DNA of 12,306 bases from Caldifarciminota bacterium (lineage in GTDB: Bacteria > Hydrothermota > Hydrothermia > LBFQ01 > DSFT01): assembly GCA_015494735.1 (NCBI GenBank), contig WGAQ01000111.1, positions 1-12,306 on the forward strand, written 5' to 3'. Numbering within the stretch: position 1 is the stretch's first letter; every line of letters begins with the position of its first letter. The position numbers were made by a program, and so were the translations under genes. This document shows, piece by piece, positions 12,052 to 12,306 of the stretch. Under the pieces are notes generated by a model that searched no databases, was not told the DNA's origin, and saw nothing but the letters and a program-made list of their open reading frames with translations.

Positions 12052-12306
12052 TGGAGGATTTGAAGAACATACTGGATGATATCCGAAGGAGCGTCCCTCA
12101 GGTGTGGGGGATTGCCATAGTGAATGAGGAGGGCCTTCCGATAGACTATAAACTTGCCCGGCATCTGGAGATGGAGGACCCGGTCATCCTGGGGGGTCTG
12201 CTCGCTTCTGCCGTTGAACTTATGGAGAAACTGGTGAAGGAGCTCAATTCCTCATCCCTGGACATGGTCTTTGCGAAGGGGAACAGACTGGTTCTCATTG
12301 CGGGCA
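12051..12306 (+). CDS. Second Roadblock/LC7 domain protein (3' end outside window)
   Basis: The ATG overlaps the previous stop by one base (TAATG), with GAGGTG at 12037-12042 as ribosome site. The 85 visible codons begin MEDLKNILDDIRRSVPQVWG and continue with IVNEEGLPID, EDPVILGGLLASAVELMEKLVKEL and DMVFAKGNRLVLIAG. By hand alignment about 41 of 85 residues equal those of the Roadblock protein at 11231, with no gaps, so they are recent-enough paralogues to have arisen by tandem duplication, and they could form a heterodimer. The missing part should be about 40 residues, if the length matches. What follows is outside the window; a small GTPase would be the telling neighbour. Confidence 0.88.
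   Translation, partial: MEDLKNILDDIRRSVPQVWGIAIVNEEGLPIDYKLARHLEMEDPVILGGLLASAVELMEKLVKELNSSSLDMVFAKGNRLVLIAG

Overview
The window reads as a chromosomal segment of a bacterium, probably a thermophile from a little-studied lineage. QueA is a bacterial queuosine enzyme, and genes inside operons have GGAGG-type ribosome binding sites. Arginine is mostly AGG/AGA and isoleucine is often ATA, a usage common in thermophiles. Several proteins (PEP synthase, RtcA, an endonuclease IV-like protein, a long DUF505-like protein) have an archaeal or thermophile flavour. I cannot name the phylum; a WOR-3/Hydrothermae-type candidate phylum is only a guess. No tRNA, rRNA, CRISPR array, insertion sequence or prophage gene was seen.

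Layout. Bases 2-574 (+) are the 3' half of queA. Bases 677-3082 (+) encode a full PEP synthase. Bases 3114-8284 lie on the minus strand in three blocks: a DUF505-like gene plus a secreted YfdX-like gene (one operon, 8284 to 5453), an endonuclease IV-like TIM-barrel protein with a cysteine-rich tail (5408-4404), and a protein kinase-fold protein that has lost key catalytic residues (4382-3114). From 8388 the strand switches back to plus: rtcA, then dppA overlapping a small HEAT-repeat lipoprotein candidate. A 216-base structured gap follows, then a cassette of Roadblock/LC7, V4R-like and a second Roadblock/LC7 gene that runs off the end.

Expression signals are unusually readable. Five genes that begin a transcription unit (pps, kinase-like, endonuclease IV-like, rtcA, dppA) have a TAAAAT/TAAACT/TATAAT box 6-9 bases before the ATG and no Shine-Dalgarno sequence, which fits leaderless mRNAs. 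Downstream genes and the Roadblock operon carry Shine-Dalgarno sequences. Inverted repeats sit 3-11 bases after several stop codons (pps, yfdX-like, rtcA, HEAT gene) and lack long T-runs.

The most interesting parts are the Roadblock-V4R-Roadblock cassette, which resembles the parts list of small-GTPase regulators; the predicted pseudokinase with an unassigned beta-rich C-terminal domain; and the DUF505/YfdX operon, which pairs a large cytosolic protein of winged-helix-like modules with a small exported protein.
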